Shown here: positions 23,687 to 36,731 of the stretch, in pieces
Layout of the letters: each line of letters starts with the position of its first letter
Numbering within the stretch: position 1 is the first letter of the stretch
Assembly (NCBI RefSeq): GCF_048544455.1
Contig: NC_133536.1
Span: 29,142,152 to 29,206,151, forward strand
Direction of reading: 5' to 3'
Length of the DNA stretch: 64,000 bases
Source: Silene latifolia
Lineage: Eukaryota > Streptophyta > Magnoliopsida > Caryophyllales > Caryophyllaceae
Notes under the pieces: generated by a model
Database searches by the model: none
Told to the model about the DNA's origin: nothing
Seen by the model: only the letters and a program-made list of their open reading frames with translations
Made by a program: the position numbers and the translations under genes

Positions 23687-25717
23687 ATAGGTAAACATTT
23701 GTATAGTTTATGCAAAAATGTTAAGCTCAATATTAAAGAATGACTACCAAACATGTTAAGGCCCAATATATAGCTAAAACAAATTTAAGCGAGAAAATCC
23801 CTAGATTTAGTAAATAGAGGATTGTCCTCCATCTAAAAATAATTTCTATATCCTTTCTTATTCTCTAAACCTAAAAAATCCTTTATTTGCTTGGACTATT
23901 TATTGGCGCTACTTATGTCTGTGTGTAGCACATGCGATACTTTTTGATTTACTATTACGTGCTTTAAGTTATATTGATTATGCCTTGCATGAAATTTACT
24001 TTTAAATACAGGAAACTTTCCGTTGGAATGAGTACTCGATCGAGTCCAGCCAGGCTTGATCGAGTACCCTTGCTTTTTGGTTCAGAAACGTAGTTGGCTT
24101 GGATAAGAATTGTATGGTTGGTTATTTTCCCTTATTTTTACACCTGGTTTGGGGAAACGCCTACGCTTTTACCCGATATTCTCTTTCCTTGTACCTACTT
24201 TTGTTGTATTATCTCTAGTTATTTCTCATTCCTCTTGTTAGATGTGTCCTTTAGGTTGCTGTAAATTTGTTGTGTGATTGCTATATTGTATGTGTCACAA
24301 TAAGGACACTATGACATTTAGATTTGGGGGAGGAGTATTTAATTATGTTGTGTGCATTTAAATCAAAGAGCCATAAAAAAAATCAAACTACAAAAACATG
24401 TTTTTACTTTGTTTTAGGTCGAGTTTTGGTGAATTAAATAACAATGATGTTAAATTGCTTTGGTTTTGCATTTGAATCCCAATATGTTCATGTACTTAGT
24501 TTTGACCCGTTATTTATGAAAACAAAGCTCATAACTCGAGTCTTGACCGTATTGATTTGCCATGAACATCAATAAACTGGTCTCATTTGTTATTTAGGCT
24601 TGAATGTGGTTTCTCCTTGTGGAATGTGTAATATCAAACTGCATAAGTGTGACATTAGTTTCTTAACTTTTTGTTAACCCATTTGAACCCGTTCAAATAA
24701 GCCTTACATTATCTTGTTTTGTTATCCCATTTGAATCTTTGTAGCCGTTTTATATCTCATCTAATAGCTACAATCTTGAATTTGCCTACCTTATAGGGAC
24801 AGTCGCAGTTGCTTGTTTATCATGTCTATTTTGCTATTATGGTTGGGTTGGGACTTATTATTGTCATGTGGGTATAACAAGATCATTATTTAGCAATTGT
24901 GTTGTATCCCTTATATTGGAAAAAGAAGAAAAAAAATATGAAGCAAAAGAAAGGAAAGAAAGGAAAGAAAGAACAAAATAAGAATTCGAAAAAAAAAGTG
25001 AAAGAAAAAAAAAATATGTGCTTCATTGTCATTTGTTAAGGGAACAGAAGGTTGGTTATTAGAGTCTAATGCATTGTTGGAGAGTAATTCTATTGTCTCT
25101 CATGTGTTATTAAAGTCAAGATTATTTCTCTAAGTTGGGTTTATTTGTATCTGTCATCATAGATTTGGTTTTGGTTTTGGTTTTGGTTTAGCGCTGCGAC
25201 TACCGTCTTAACTCCACATATCCATAACGTGTCATTGGCACAAACCATTTCTATCCTTTTAACCCATTTTCCACCTTATTGTCCTTTATATGCACTTTTA
25301 TCTATATTGTGAATGCTTATTAGTTGGAGAAATTTCTATCACATTAGATTGCATGCATATTTCATAAGTTGAGTGAGGGCTTCTACTTCTTTCTATCTTC
25401 ACACATAAATCACCCATACTTATGAGCATGGGCGTATCCACGAGAATCCGACTAATTTGTCTTGCAAGATCGAAATATATTTGGCATTTGTCTATAGCTA
25501 TAGTAAGATGACTTGAGCTGCGTTTTCTATTACCCATGCCTTTGAATTTGTTTTGTTGGCACACCTTGGTCATTACTTTGTTACAGATATGGATAGCTTA
25601 GGATTTGTTGTGCATCAACATTAGCTCTGAATTGTTTATTCTCCCTTTGTATGATTGCATTTTGTATTGTGTGATGTTTTGCTTGAGGACAAGCAAAGAG
25701 ATGGTTTGGGGGAGTTT
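23687..25717 (+). mobile_element. Internal 3' remnant of an Athila-type element
   Basis: Non-coding, AT-rich sequence with purine runs (TTTGGGGGAGG near 24329) and two copies of a CTCGATCGAG-type word (24035 and 24055). It ends in the polypurine tract GATGGTTTGGGGGAG (25700-25714) just before a TGATG-starting LTR. This is the layout of the Athila 3' untranslated region. No ORF survives and the left limit is uncertain. Confidence 0.5.
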
Positions 25718-26040
25718 GATGATTCATAATTATATACATATTTATGCATCCCCTTAGTTACTTTTGATGCGGTTTTCGTGTTAGTTTACATTAATTACAT
25801 GCCTTTTATGCTAGAATTTCAATACTTCTGTTATTCGGTGTTTAATGCAGGAATGATACATTTGTGAAGCAAAGGAATGAAATGAGCACTGCGAAATGGG
25901 TATGAAGGAATACACGGAGCATGACATGAGAATCTAGAAGAATAAAGGAAGAGAAGTTAAGAAGACAACACGAAGAAAAGAGCTCAAACAAGGAGAGTCT
26001 TTGATCAAGCCCAAACATACTTGATCATTTGTTTCTCGTG
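25718..26040 (+). mobile_element. Partial 3' LTR of an Athila-type element
   Basis: It begins TGATGATTCATAATTATATA directly after the polypurine tract, as in other Athila LTRs of the window. LTR-like text (ATGCAGGAATGATACA) continues to about 26040, after which similarity is lost. The LTR appears truncated and no TG...CA right end is found. Confidence 0.5.
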
Positions 26041-27480
26041 GCTACTTGGGAAATGTGAAGCCCTTTGCCCCTTATTTATAGTAAGTGTAAGTCGGTTAAT
26101 ACACCCTAACTATAGCCTCCTATGATTTTTACGTAGGTTTCATTTTTACCATGCAACCTTTGCATGTCACCCTATACTTCTACGTGGTATTGTCCAATAC
26201 CATTATTTTCTTTCCTATGTATTTTATTTACATTTAACATGTGCTAAATTAAATAAAATATAATAAGGTTTAGGAAAATATCTAGATATTTTACTTTATG
26301 GGTTATTTTCTTTCGATAGATCTAGTAAAAATTCTACATGTGAAGTTATTATCGAGTCGCATTTCAACCGAATTATTTTATTCTTAGCCTAGGGTCTTAC
26401 CTATATTAAGTTACTATACGTTTCTGAATATTTACTAGGTCAATATATCCTTTCGTGTGTGATCCATTTGTTTTGGGGTGCTTTCCCGACTCTAGTTGAT
26501 GAAAATTCTCTCTCTCTTTTCTAACAAAGAATTCACTTAAATCTTTTAGATAATAAAATTACCCGAGGTATCACACTAGTATACCATGTAAGATTGATAA
26601 AGATTGTATTATATTGACTTGATTACAATTACATAAGGTTAAACTATATATACAAGGACATCAGCATATAATACAAGTGTAAATATGATCATTTGATTGA
26701 ATCGTTGGATAGTATACACATAATAAAGAGATAATATATACACATTAATAATCATGTTTGTCGCTCGATTTAGAAAGTCAGTACACAAGATAATATGAAA
26801 GGTTGAAAGGTTGAAGTCACATTCTCCGTATTATATCCATTATTATATCACAGGATATATTTTTACCATGTTTTCAAAGCCTCAATTTAAATAGTTAGAA
26901 TAAGCGCTCTACCTACTTAAACCCGTAAATGGAGCACATAAGAACATATCTCACAAGTAGCATAACATTAAAAATGTGGCGAGTCTAGTAAGCTCAATTA
27001 CAAAGTTTTAGAACATGATTTTTACACACATGTTATAATAACATTTCATTCTTAAACTTCTACCTCTACTTTAATAACACGTGTTTTAAAGTATGAGAAA
27101 CGATAACAAAAGATGTAACTCACACTCTTATCATATTACTACACTTATAATCTTAACTTCATTCCACTGTATGTAACAAAAGACAATCATAATTATACCC
27201 AAAGAGAAACGGATCGCACAATTATGAATGATTGAGTGAATTTACACAGTTAGCCTCAATCGCAACCGTGATTTTTGCGGGTACAAAAAAACAACAACAA
27301 CAATAATAACAATAATCGTGGCAAAATATACTAATACTAATAAACATAGCAATATTCGTGACAAATTACTAATAATTTGTAGTGGCAAAATTTTAGTAAA
27401 TTGATCATATACATAATATAATTATACTTTGACGATATATTATGATAATATACGTCTTGATTAATAGATTTTTTTATTGA
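26041..27480. other. AT-rich intergenic sequence, nothing recognised
   Basis: Low-complexity AT-rich DNA with a short (CAA)n/(CAATAA)n run at about 27288-27315. No coding region or repeat boundary could be supported. Confidence 0.5.
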
Positions 27481-28416
27481 GGCTTTATCGTCAGGGACCA
27501 GTGCTATCTCAAATTCGAGATTATATAACACGTTCAACATCAGAACATTGGTCATGTGCTGTAAAAGCATAAATTCCAATGATTTACAGAATCTTCTTGT
27601 CATATTACAACACTTACGATTGCTCTAAGAGAGATCCTCTTTTCTCTTCAAATTCTTCACATGCATTTCTATTTTCTATCCACAAAATAATGGGGCAGTC
27701 TCACCTTCAAATGCCACTCGTAGATGCTTCTCAATGCCAAAATAAGAAGATGTACAATTCATTAGTGTGACAATACAAACAAAGATGATTACTCAAAAAT
27801 AAAAAACATTTAGTCTCATAATATCACAAGAATTTGTGATATTACTCAAGTATGATCTTATACACCGAGAGTGAATGACATAACACTTGTCATGTGCTGT
27901 AAAAGTGTATATACCAATAATATGTTCAATAGAATTGAATAATGGCGTCCTACTTGAGCCACCCAAACCATCACCATGAATATTGTTTAGTTGAACTAGT
28001 GGCACTGAACGCTCAAGCTTAAGGAACTCCAAGTCATCAACATAGTTCATATACACTGCACTAGGATCAACATCATTCACATGTATTGCATTAGGATCCA
28101 CATAACTTACTTTGTTCCACTTGAAATCTTGAGCCTATTTTATATAGTCCAGAACTTTACCATACGATCGACATGGATATGAGATCTCACCAATTGGATA
28201 AGAAAAGTCTAAATAGTAAGGAAGACCAACAAAATAGACCTCTTTTCCATTATCTAATTCACCCTCTTGAACCGTACCACAAGGAAACTTCTCATTTTTT
28301 TTCACTTTAAGAAGACTCAAGTCTGAGCCTGGATCAACATCCACAATATTACAATCGTATTTATCCTCATCTATGGTAATTTGTAACAACATAAAGGATA
28401 CTATTAGCATCATCAT
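27481..28416 (-). pseudogene. Second Deg-like (S1C) serine protease gene, fragment
   Basis: The minus strand encodes VDVDPGSDLSLLKVKK (a typical Asp-site block, DxxSDLSLLKV), GKEVYFVGLPYYLDFSYPIG and, after an in-frame TAG near 28133, VPLVQLNNIHGDGLGGSSR followed by TPLFNSIEHIIGIYTFTAHD, which resembles a damaged GxSGxP...GI serine block. The segment IIGIYAFTAHDQC is repeated about 340 bp downstream (27552-27583 against 27890-27923), so the end of the gene is partly duplicated. A 5' splice acceptor (ACCATAG) near 28373 may begin this exon. The exon with the catalytic His was not found. It is similar in kind to the gene at 9997-21535 but clearly a different sequence. Probably a pseudogene, possibly a degraded exon of a longer gene. 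Confidence 0.6.
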
Positions 28417-28439
28417 TAAACAAGTGAGACAAAATTAAC

Positions 28440-29050
28440 ACATGTCGTTGAGGGGAAACAAACACACCAGTTCATTCTCAATTCCAATCAATTTCATCAT
28501 CTTCGTAATATAATTCAACAAGAATTACAACCAGCTTCATTTTATCGTACAAGGCCATTTTTTGACGATTAATCTAACCCAACACTTTCGAATGTCAAGT
28601 AAACTTCACAAAAATCTCAAGCAAAAATAAATAAATACAAAGCTCTACTCAACCTAATCAATAAAGAAACATCAAAAAAACCGCATTACAAATTTATAGT
28701 ATAAACTAAGAAGACAATCCGTTGAATTCTATCATTATAAAATTAACGTTTTTAGTACTCTTATATAATTACTACTCCATTTACTAGCCAACTATAATGT
28801 AAAATTAAAATTCTATTAAAACAAAAAAAAATGCTCACCTTTAGGAGAATATATGAAAGAATTTGCATATATGCTTTCTACAAATGCTTTAAAATCAAAG
28901 AAAAAAAATTAATTGGAAGACGAGGAAGAAAGTACGAGTAAAGACCTCAATATCACCATCATTTTTTTTTGTAAATGTGTTCCGTGTTCTGAGGACCTGC
29001 CCAGTGTAGAAATGTGATTGGTAATTCAAATACTTTGATCTAGGTATTAT
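28440..29050. other. Intergenic, nothing recognised
   Basis: AT-rich DNA between the Deg-like fragment and the next foldback element. Missing 5' exons of the Deg-like gene could lie here but none could be supported. Confidence 0.4.
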
Positions 29051-29054
29051 TATT

Positions 29055-29470
29055 CGTAAATTTCACATGGTACTCACGAGATTTGACACTTTGTAAGAAA
29101 TACCCAATTTTTTTATCACAAAAAATTTAAGAGGGCATAACTCGTCTTTACGAGTTCAAAAATTATTTTTTTCAAATCGTATTTTTCCAAGAACTACGAT
29201 TTGAAGAAAAAATTGTCGTAATTGGATCCCGTGGCTATGAGTTTATGTATGTCTCGGTTTTTTTAGTGGTAATATCTCTTGGTCACGAGTTGCAAACTCG
29301 ACAATTTTTCTTTCCAATCATAGTACTCAGAAACATGATCGATTTGTCAAAGAAATCGTTACTTTTAGAACTCGTAAGCACGAGTTATGGTCACTTAAGG
29401 TTTTCTGGATAAAAAAAATTGGGTATTTCGTACAAAAAAAAAATTCAGGGATACTGTGTGAATTTTTTTC
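29055..29470. mobile_element. Short foldback element, Mutator-like style
   Basis: Inverted arms share GAAATACCCAATTTTTTT and CATAACTCGT..TACGAGTTC with their complements on the right (ACTCGTAAGCACGAGTTATG; AAATTGGGTATTTCGTAC). The ends resemble the element at 34861-36139 (TTTCACATGGTACTC against TTTCCCATGGTACCC). No convincing target duplication. Confidence 0.6.
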
Positions 29471-30377
29471 GACTGTTATTTGATAATACAATAATTGAAG
29501 TGGGCTCCATGATAACAGTCAGAGAACATACTTTTACCGCCTACTTCGTCCTTGACAAGTTTTCGTCATAATTGCTCTTTTATGGACGGAAATTAATATT
29601 TCATGGACTTTTTACTATTATTTTCCATACTTTATCCTTAAAAAAAAAATACAAATAAACAAAATATCTCTAATTCTCTTGCACACAAATTAATCAAGTT
29701 CTCGACAAATTACTCAATTATATATCTTATTTTTTGCTTAAAGTCATAATTATATTATTATTGATTGTGCACCATTTTTTTTGCATCAAATTAAGTTGAT
29801 TAAATTAAATTAGGGTTGAAGAAATTAGGGATTATGAAAATTGGGTTTTTGATGACGGGGTGGTTAGAATGGCAGGTGGGTCAGGTTTGATGATGGCGTT
29901 GGGGTTGAGAGACAGGGTGGTGACGGAGGGGGCAAAGGTCGATATACAGGAGTTGTGATGGTGGCCGGGTTGTTTGGGCGTGTGCAAGGAGGAATGTTAT
30001 GATTGTTGGGCACGTTATTCTCCCCGTAGCTGCGTAGGAGAGGGAAAAAGGCGGGTTTGTTGAGAGAGCGAGGGTCAGGTACGACAGCCGGTCTGACCGA
30101 CGGCTGCACATGGGATCGGTGGGTTGTCTGGGCATGTGGTTGGTTAAGTGGTGGTGGTAGAGATGGTGGTTGAGGGTTAAAATTGAAATGAGAGGAAATA
30201 GGAATTTGGAAAATATGGGGATTGAAATAGGAGGGGTAAAACGGTCAATCATGTACAATTGAGTAAATCATGTCCATTATTGAGTAAATCATGTCTATGA
30301 ATGAGCATAACCCTTTTTTTTTATTTCAGACGGTCTATTTTGTTTAAAATTAACACGAAAAAAATGTCACTTTTTTG
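29471..30377. other. No gene seen
   Basis: AT-rich sequence, then a TGG/GGT-rich patch (29860-30180) similar in composition to the captured middles of nearby foldback elements. The long open frames here are compositional. Confidence 0.45.
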
Positions 30378-31074
30378 TAATAAAAAGAGAAAATTGTTGA
30401 TTACAGCCTTATAAAACCACTTTTTGAAAATTACAGCCATATAATTTTATTTTTGTTTTGAAAATTTACACCTATAATATTATTTTTGATCATAAATTAC
30501 AGTCAAAACATTAACTCTGGCGGAAAATTGATGCAAATTTGAATTTTTGTGACTTTTTAAGACCAAAATACCTTTATATTCAACCTTTATAAGCCCTTAT
30601 ATTCATCCCAAAATAAGATTTCACAACTCTATTTCTCTCTAATTCTTCATTTATTCAACAATATCCCTTAATCTAGTTCACTAATTTTCATCAAATTTTA
30701 CCCCAATCAATTTAGGGTTACTTCATAGGAATAATCCATACTATGGGTGGCCTGCTTAAATTACCTCATCCTTTAAGTAATGATGGACTCGTATTTACAC
30801 ACATTTAGTCCCCTAACTAGCCTCGTTCCTATGCCTTCTTGCATGCATTAGGGTCATTTCTTATCTTTAACTTCCTACTTCGCATATTCTTTGAGGTTTT
30901 GTGTTCTTGGTAGGAGAGAAATGCTAGCCTTGCATATATGGAGCAAAACGGAGCTAAAAGGATCGCATCTAAAGACCAAGCAACAAAGAGGAGACCAATA
31001 CTAAAGGTCTAAGTCAATAAAACAAGTATTTGGGCAATGATGAAGGACCCCCATGGCTCGTCAATGATCCCCAC

Positions 31075-31939
31075 TAGGGATGGCAGTGGGTCGGGGACCC
31101 GACCCAGACCCTAATGGGTCGGATCTAGGTCTGAAATTTGAGACCCTAATGGGTATGGGTCTCAATAATTTATTTCGGGTCTGGGTCCGGGTCTGATTTA
31201 TGGGACCCAACCCTTAGACACGTATAATTTAGAAAAAAAATATCAAACACACATTGATAGACGGCACATTGATAGATGGAAAATATCTTATGATAAATTC
31301 AAAACCTTATCCTTTATTTCCTCTAACCTTAAATCCCCTTCCCCCTCTAACAGTTACAGTCTAACCATAAATCTCAAACTCGCAGACGACGACAGCGAAG
31401 GATGACGACAATCACATGCCTCTCCTTCATTTAATTATCAATCTCCATATTTCCTTTCATTCTTCTCGCAATCTCACCCAATCTCCTTATGTTTATATTC
31501 CGTATTTCCGATTCATTTCTATCTTTATTCATTTTTAATTTTCATAATGTTTGGATCTTAGTGATGTTAAAGTTCATTATTGCAGGGATTTAACCCAAAA
31601 TGGGATTGAGTATGAGCCATAACACCAAGTTAACGGGGATTTTCATTAACAGATTTAGATGGTCAACCTTGTTATTTGTATTTGGTATTTGTGTATTTGG
31701 TATTTGGGGTATGATCTTAAGTGTTTGGTATTTAGATGCTCAACCTTGAAATAAAATAAATTGCACAGTGAGTTTCTTGCAGGTTTAACCCAAGACCCGC
31801 AGGTAGACCCGGACCCGATCCGGACCCATTGGATATGGGTATGGGTCCAATAATTTTAGACCCTTTAGGGTCTGTGTCGGGTCCGGGTCCAATGTTGGGG
31901 GTCCGGGACTCGACTCAGACTCGACCCATTGTCGTCCTA
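31075..31939. mobile_element. Ac/Ds-like hAT non-autonomous element, nested in the solo LTR
   Basis: Ends TAGGGATGGCAGTGGGTCGG and the complement of GACCCATTGTCGTCCTA, with subterminal GGGTC/GACCC repeats. It is flanked by a perfect 8-bp duplication ATCCCCAC (31067-31074, 31940-31947). TIR and duplication length fit the hAT superfamily. 865 bp, no transposase. Confidence 0.85.
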
Positions 31940-31994
31940 ATCCCCACGGATCATGAGGCAACTCAATGAAGAAGAAGCCAAGATGACCATAGGT

Positions 31995-32130
31995 ACGGGC
32001 ATCCCAAGCACGGCTCGAGCGTGCCCAAGCAGAGGACGGGCATCCCAAGACTCAGCCCAAGCTTCCCTTAAGCAGGACAGGCGTTTTCCCTTACAACATG
32101 AGCGTCCAACAAGGGCAATCCGGGCGTCTC
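31995..32130 (+). promoter_or_regulatory. Array of GC-rich words in the Athila solo LTR U3
   Basis: Related words (ACGGGCATCCC, CTCGAGCGTGCCC, GACGGGCATCCC, AGGCGTT, GAGCGTCC, GGGCGTC) recur at about 17-23 bp or multiples, ending about 85 bp upstream of the TATA motif at 32214. Confidence 0.4.
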
Positions 32131-33775
32131 CAAGGAGGACTTGTAAGTCGTTAATCTTCATTTTAGGGACTTAATTGTCATTAAGCCCTTACTTACCCTA
32201 ATACTTGTATGTAGTATAAATACTCCATTGTATTATCAAGTTTACTACCAAGTTTTAATCAAATTTTTTTAGTGTTAATCAAGTTTTATTACACAATTCA
32301 ATCTTAATCACATCTTAATTTTTCCTTAATTTTTCAAGTGTTCTTAGATTTAGTTGGGTAATTTGAAGACTATTTGGGTTTATTGGAGAATTGACAACTC
32401 TTCATCATTCATCAAGTTTTCTTTTACTATTCTTTACTTTATATTTGATCATCCTAAGTTGGTACAATTTCTCTACTCTTTACTTAATTCTTGTTTATTG
32501 TTTTACTCTTTCATTATGTTTAGACTTGTTAGTATGATTGACACTCCTATTAGCATATTTTCCATGATCATGAGTGAGTAGTGTCCTACCTAGGGTTAAT
32601 GGGGGATTAAGGGAGTTAATCATGAGTTAGATCTTTACTTAATAAGTTCATATGAATGCTTGCTTGTTGTAGTTTCAATTTATGCACATGTTATGCTTGA
32701 TTGACAACCTAGCATGAATCTCTTATCCATTCAACAAGACTTGTAAGACATAAACTAACTCAAGGCTTGTTAGACCATGCATATAATTTAATAGAATTAA
32801 GTCGACTTGTAGGGGTTGTAAAGTCTTGACCGACTCGGCTCCGAGATCCAAAACTTCCTACGAATTGTAAGATATAAACTAACTCGATTCCACTATAACA
32901 ATAAATGCTTGCATCTATGAAATTTGTTTATATGATCTCACCATGATTCCCTTATGAACTCATGGTATCCTAGTGCTTTAATCAATTATTTACAAATCGC
33001 ATTTTCTTGTTTTGATTTACTTTCACTTGTTTACATTTCCTTTGTTAAGTAGTTTAGATTGTAAACCTCAAACTCAACCCAAATTGTGACACGCAAGACA
33101 TAGCTTTCTACAACTGATAAATCAATACAATACCCGTCCCTTGACATCTGACCTTTACTTACCACTCTACTAAGAGCAGTTTGTTAAGATTATAAATAGT
33201 GTTTGGTAGGGAGAATAGACGACGTTCAAACCCTCATCAAGTAATCTGAATTTAATCTCTCTTATCCCCTCTTCCTTCCATAACACACTAGAGTGACCGA
33301 CAACCTAAACAACAGGTTACCTTCTACTTTTAAGGGTTAATAAACACCTTAATTATTTTACAAAAATATCAAAACTAGGAGTGAGCTTCTTATAATACTC
33401 CCAACTATATTTAATCTCACAATAATCCAAACTATTAACACTCCTCCTATTTACACTCCTCCTACGGACACTCCTCCGATGTCGACTCCCTCTATTCTCC
33501 TATCCTCTTTCTCTTCTTCTCTCAATTCCAACCTTATCAATGGTCAATCCAACCATGCAACTAATTCGCCATAACCTGGATAATAGATTGAAGACGAAAA
33601 ATCAATCCAAAACAATCAAAACTCAAATCAAAACCAAAATGTCATTATCCGTAGCAACAATGCAACAATAACAGTGTCACCCTCTTCGATCACCTCTCCA
33701 AAACTCCCCACCTTTGCTTCAAAGACCCCACAACAACAACCACCACACTGTGGCCATCAAACCAAGATGACGACG

Positions 33776-33813
<38 letters not shown>
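33776..33813. repeat. (CAA)n microsatellite
   Basis: Pure CAA run of about 38 bp inside foldback element B. Confidence 0.9.
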
Positions 33814-33816
<3 letters not shown>

Positions 33817-34860
33817 CCTTTAGCCACCTTCTCCGGAGTCCCAATATTTTCCTTATTCATATTCCCGACATTCTCATCAACTCAATTCTCATCACAAGCA
33901 ATCTCTTCCGCTACCGCCGCCTCAACCGCTAAACGTGATGGTGATTGGGTGTTCAAAAATGCATGATGGTGAGAGGAGGGATTAAAGGATGGAGTAATTT
34001 AAGCAGATCAACCATATGATGGATTATTCGTATGAAGTATTAGTGGCCACGTCATTTTTTACCTGTAATAGCAGGTCAATAAAACAAGTAAGTTTGTTCT
34101 GAGAAGGAAGTGGGGGATAAGAGGGATTAAATTCAGATTACTTAAAGGATTGAGTAATTTAAGTAGGTCATCCATAAGATGGATTATTCCTATGAAATAA
34201 CCCATCAATATAAATGATTTCTAATTTGATTATTTCCATTCTCTCTTAAAATTAATTAGTATTCTTCATCATCAATTTTCCCCAAATTGAAACCCTAAAA
34301 TTCGATTCACTCAATTGAAAAACAACAAATTGGGGAAAATTTCATATTTGCAACACTACCAACAACAACAAATTGAAGATAAATTTAAGAGAAAATAGAA
34401 TGAACGAATACTTTCTGTTTGAAGTAGAACCGTTGGACGATGGCACAACTTTGCCATTCATGATCTAGAGTTGTTATTCGATAATGGGGATGAATTATGG
34501 TAGAAATTAGGGAAAATTTTAGAGAATAAGGGTGAGGAAGATGAGAGGGTTTTGGAGTGAATCAAAGAGGTAAATTTAAAAGATCTAGTAAGTAGGTAAA
34601 CAAATAGGCAAGGGTATATCTGTCAATTTTGACAAAATTGACCGTAAATGTCACCGTGGTGCAATTTTTAAAGAAAAGTATTATTATGGGTATAATTTTC
34701 AAAAAGTAATTATAATGCTATAATTTTAAAAAAGTGGTTTTTATAAAGCCGTAATCAACAATTTTCTCTAATAAAAATGACATTGTAAAGATAAAATATT
34801 GTGTTTATTTTCGTAGTATATTTTTTACTCTTTAGAGTACATTTTGCGCAATTATTTTTT

Positions 34861-36139
34861 ACGGAAATTTCCCATGGTACCCTCGAATTTTGGCAGATTA
34901 CACATGGTACCCCTCATTTTAAGTTTTTACACATGATACCCCTGTGTTTACCTTTTTCTTTCCCAAAATACCCTTTTAGCAAACTTCCGTTATCATCCCG
35001 TTAAACCTATGATTTATGACGCCATTTTTGGTTTTTGTTTTTATCTAATACACTAATCCTTATGTCATCTAACAATTAAACAAATTACCATAATCTCACT
35101 CATCCCCCACTTCCACCGACCACCACACCATCACCACCAGATCCACAACAAAACAACATAGTGATGGATGAAACCTTTGAGACAATTATCTCCTCAAGTT
35201 TAACATAATCAAACTTCGAAAACTTATCTAGCACAAATGTAAATACAACATTAACCCATTACAACACAGTTTCCTCAATTTTAATGATACCATTCAACTA
35301 GTGGCACAACCCAACACTTCAAGTCCATGAGAAAACCCAGACTTCGACGACCACTATTCGATGCCGACATTGGAGCTCCATTAGAGGTCGTGCGCGCGTC
35401 CTGTAATCCACCCAACACCATATCAGCCACCATATCATCATAATCATCCCTCCACCTCCCCCAAAAAAACACCATTAGATTCGGCCACCTCGACACAAAT
35501 CCGACCACTGCTTCCCTTCCCCGGCGAGTCTCTCTAGAGTCTAGCGTATTATCGTCGTCCATAAGCCCATCCGAGACCGCATATCCCTTCTCCATCGAGT
35601 TAGTTATTTTAAGATCGTAAAAATTGCGATCATAATTTTAGATCTACAAAAAATGGAGTAGAATTTTGAATAACTAATCGTGATAATGGTCCAGACGGAT
35701 GATTTTGAGTCGGGAATTGTCTTTGTAGGCCTAATTTGAGTCCAGTAGTGGTGGGAAACGAAGAACGGCGACGTTGATATGGTGTTTATCGATGGTTGGA
35801 AGTGGTGATGGAAGGGATCAAATGGTATCTGGTTGTGATAAGGATTTTGTGTGGTGGTGGTCGTCGGAGTCAAGTAGTGAGGGATGAGTGAGATTAGGCT
35901 TGATGTGTGTTTATTTGTTACGAAGTATTAGATAATAAGGATTAGTGTATTAGATAACAAAAAATAAGGAAAAAAAAGGCATCATAAGTCATAGATTTAA
36001 CGGTGTTATGACGGAACTTTAACAAAAGGTAATCCGGGAAAGAAAAAGGAAAACACAGGGGTACCATGTGTAGAAACTTAAAATGAGGGGTACCATGTGT
36101 AATCCGCTAAAGTTTGAGGGTACCATGGGAAATAACCGT
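34861..36139. mobile_element. Foldback Mutator-like element
   Basis: The left arm ACGGAAATTTCCCATGGTAC and the right arm ending GTACCATGGGAAATAACCGT are inverted copies. The pairing continues inwards for over 150 bp (CCCCTCATTTTAAGTTT; TTTCTTTCC; TTATGA). T-rich flanks prevent a clear target duplication. The middle (35200-35900) has no supportable gene. Confidence 0.75.
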
Positions 36140-36731
36140 ATTTTTTATTTACATACCCTAAACCAAAAACCAAAAATAAGCTTAGTTTTCTCAAACTTCA
36201 ACCCTAGGTACTCTCAAATGATCAAAGCTATCAAATTTTGTCCATTAAGCACCCTGATTTGATTAAATAACAAATATTCGAATTGTAAAATTACATTTTC
36301 TTGATCAAATCAATAAATTTTCATGTTTTATTTTTAATTGTGACGTTTGATTATGGTTTTTGATTTGATATTTGTTAAGGTGATAAGTTCGCAGCGTGGT
36401 TGGACGGTGGTAGGGTGTTTTGGCTGACGCGGGGAGTTGGAGAGGTGGCTATGAAGTTGTATATGAGGAGATATGGGAGTATGTGTGGTTTGACAACAAG
36501 ATGTGGACGTCATCATCGACGATGGTGTGAGAGGGGGGCGATCTAGTGAGGAGGCTGCCGCCAGTGGTCGGAGGAAGTGGGTGGGTGATAAGGGTGGTTG
36601 GGGTTGGTGAGGTTGTAGAAGGAAGTGAAGTGGGTTTAATTTCCTTTTTTTGCCTTTTTTGACATACTACAATTCATTATTCTTTGTGAGAGTAAATGAA
36701 GGGTTAAAATCGCCAAAAGTGTACTGTACTG
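36140..36731. other. No gene seen
   Basis: AT-rich sequence followed by a G/T-rich patch (36380-36620). Nothing recognised. Confidence 0.45.

Larger units (their letters stand above)
30781..33239 (+). mobile_element. Solo LTR of an Athila-type element, nested in B
   Basis: It begins TGATGGACTCGTATTTACAC and ends GTTCAAACCCTCATCA; both ends align with the Athila LTRs at 39997-57487 (TGATGTGACTCATATTTGCG on the minus strand). It is flanked by the 5-bp duplication AGTAA (30776-30780, 33240-33244). A TATAAATACTCC promoter motif is at 32214-32225. Length 2459 bp, including a nested hAT element. Confidence 0.85.
30715..34203. mobile_element. Mutator-like foldback element B, nested in A
   Basis: TIRs GGGTTACTTCATAGGAATAA and the complement of ATTATTCCTATGAAATAACCC. 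The arm continues TTTAAGTAATCTGAATTTAA, once the LTR inserted in the left arm is removed. The flanks ATCAATTTA (30706-30714) and ATCAATATA (34204-34212) match at 8 of 9 bases. A second TIR-like segment lies at 33972-34045. The middle holds (CAA)n and no gene. Confidence 0.8.
30387..34768. mobile_element. Mutator-like foldback element A (outermost of a four-level nest)
   Basis: TIRs start GAGAAAATTGTTGATTACAG at the left and end with its near-complement at 34768. Similarity extends about 150 bp inwards (ACCACTTTTT, AAAATTACAGCC). It is flanked by a perfect 9-bp duplication TAATAAAAA (30378-30386, 34769-34777). No transposase. It contains element B (30715-34203). Confidence 0.85.

Noticed and set aside
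29864..30258. Minus-strand frames rich in Pro, His and Thr
   Set aside because: Compositional frames of a GGT-rich patch; no recognisable protein.
31785..32174. Open frames on both strands in the solo LTR
   Set aside because: They span the hAT/LTR junction and the GC-rich words, so they cannot be a gene that predates the insertion.
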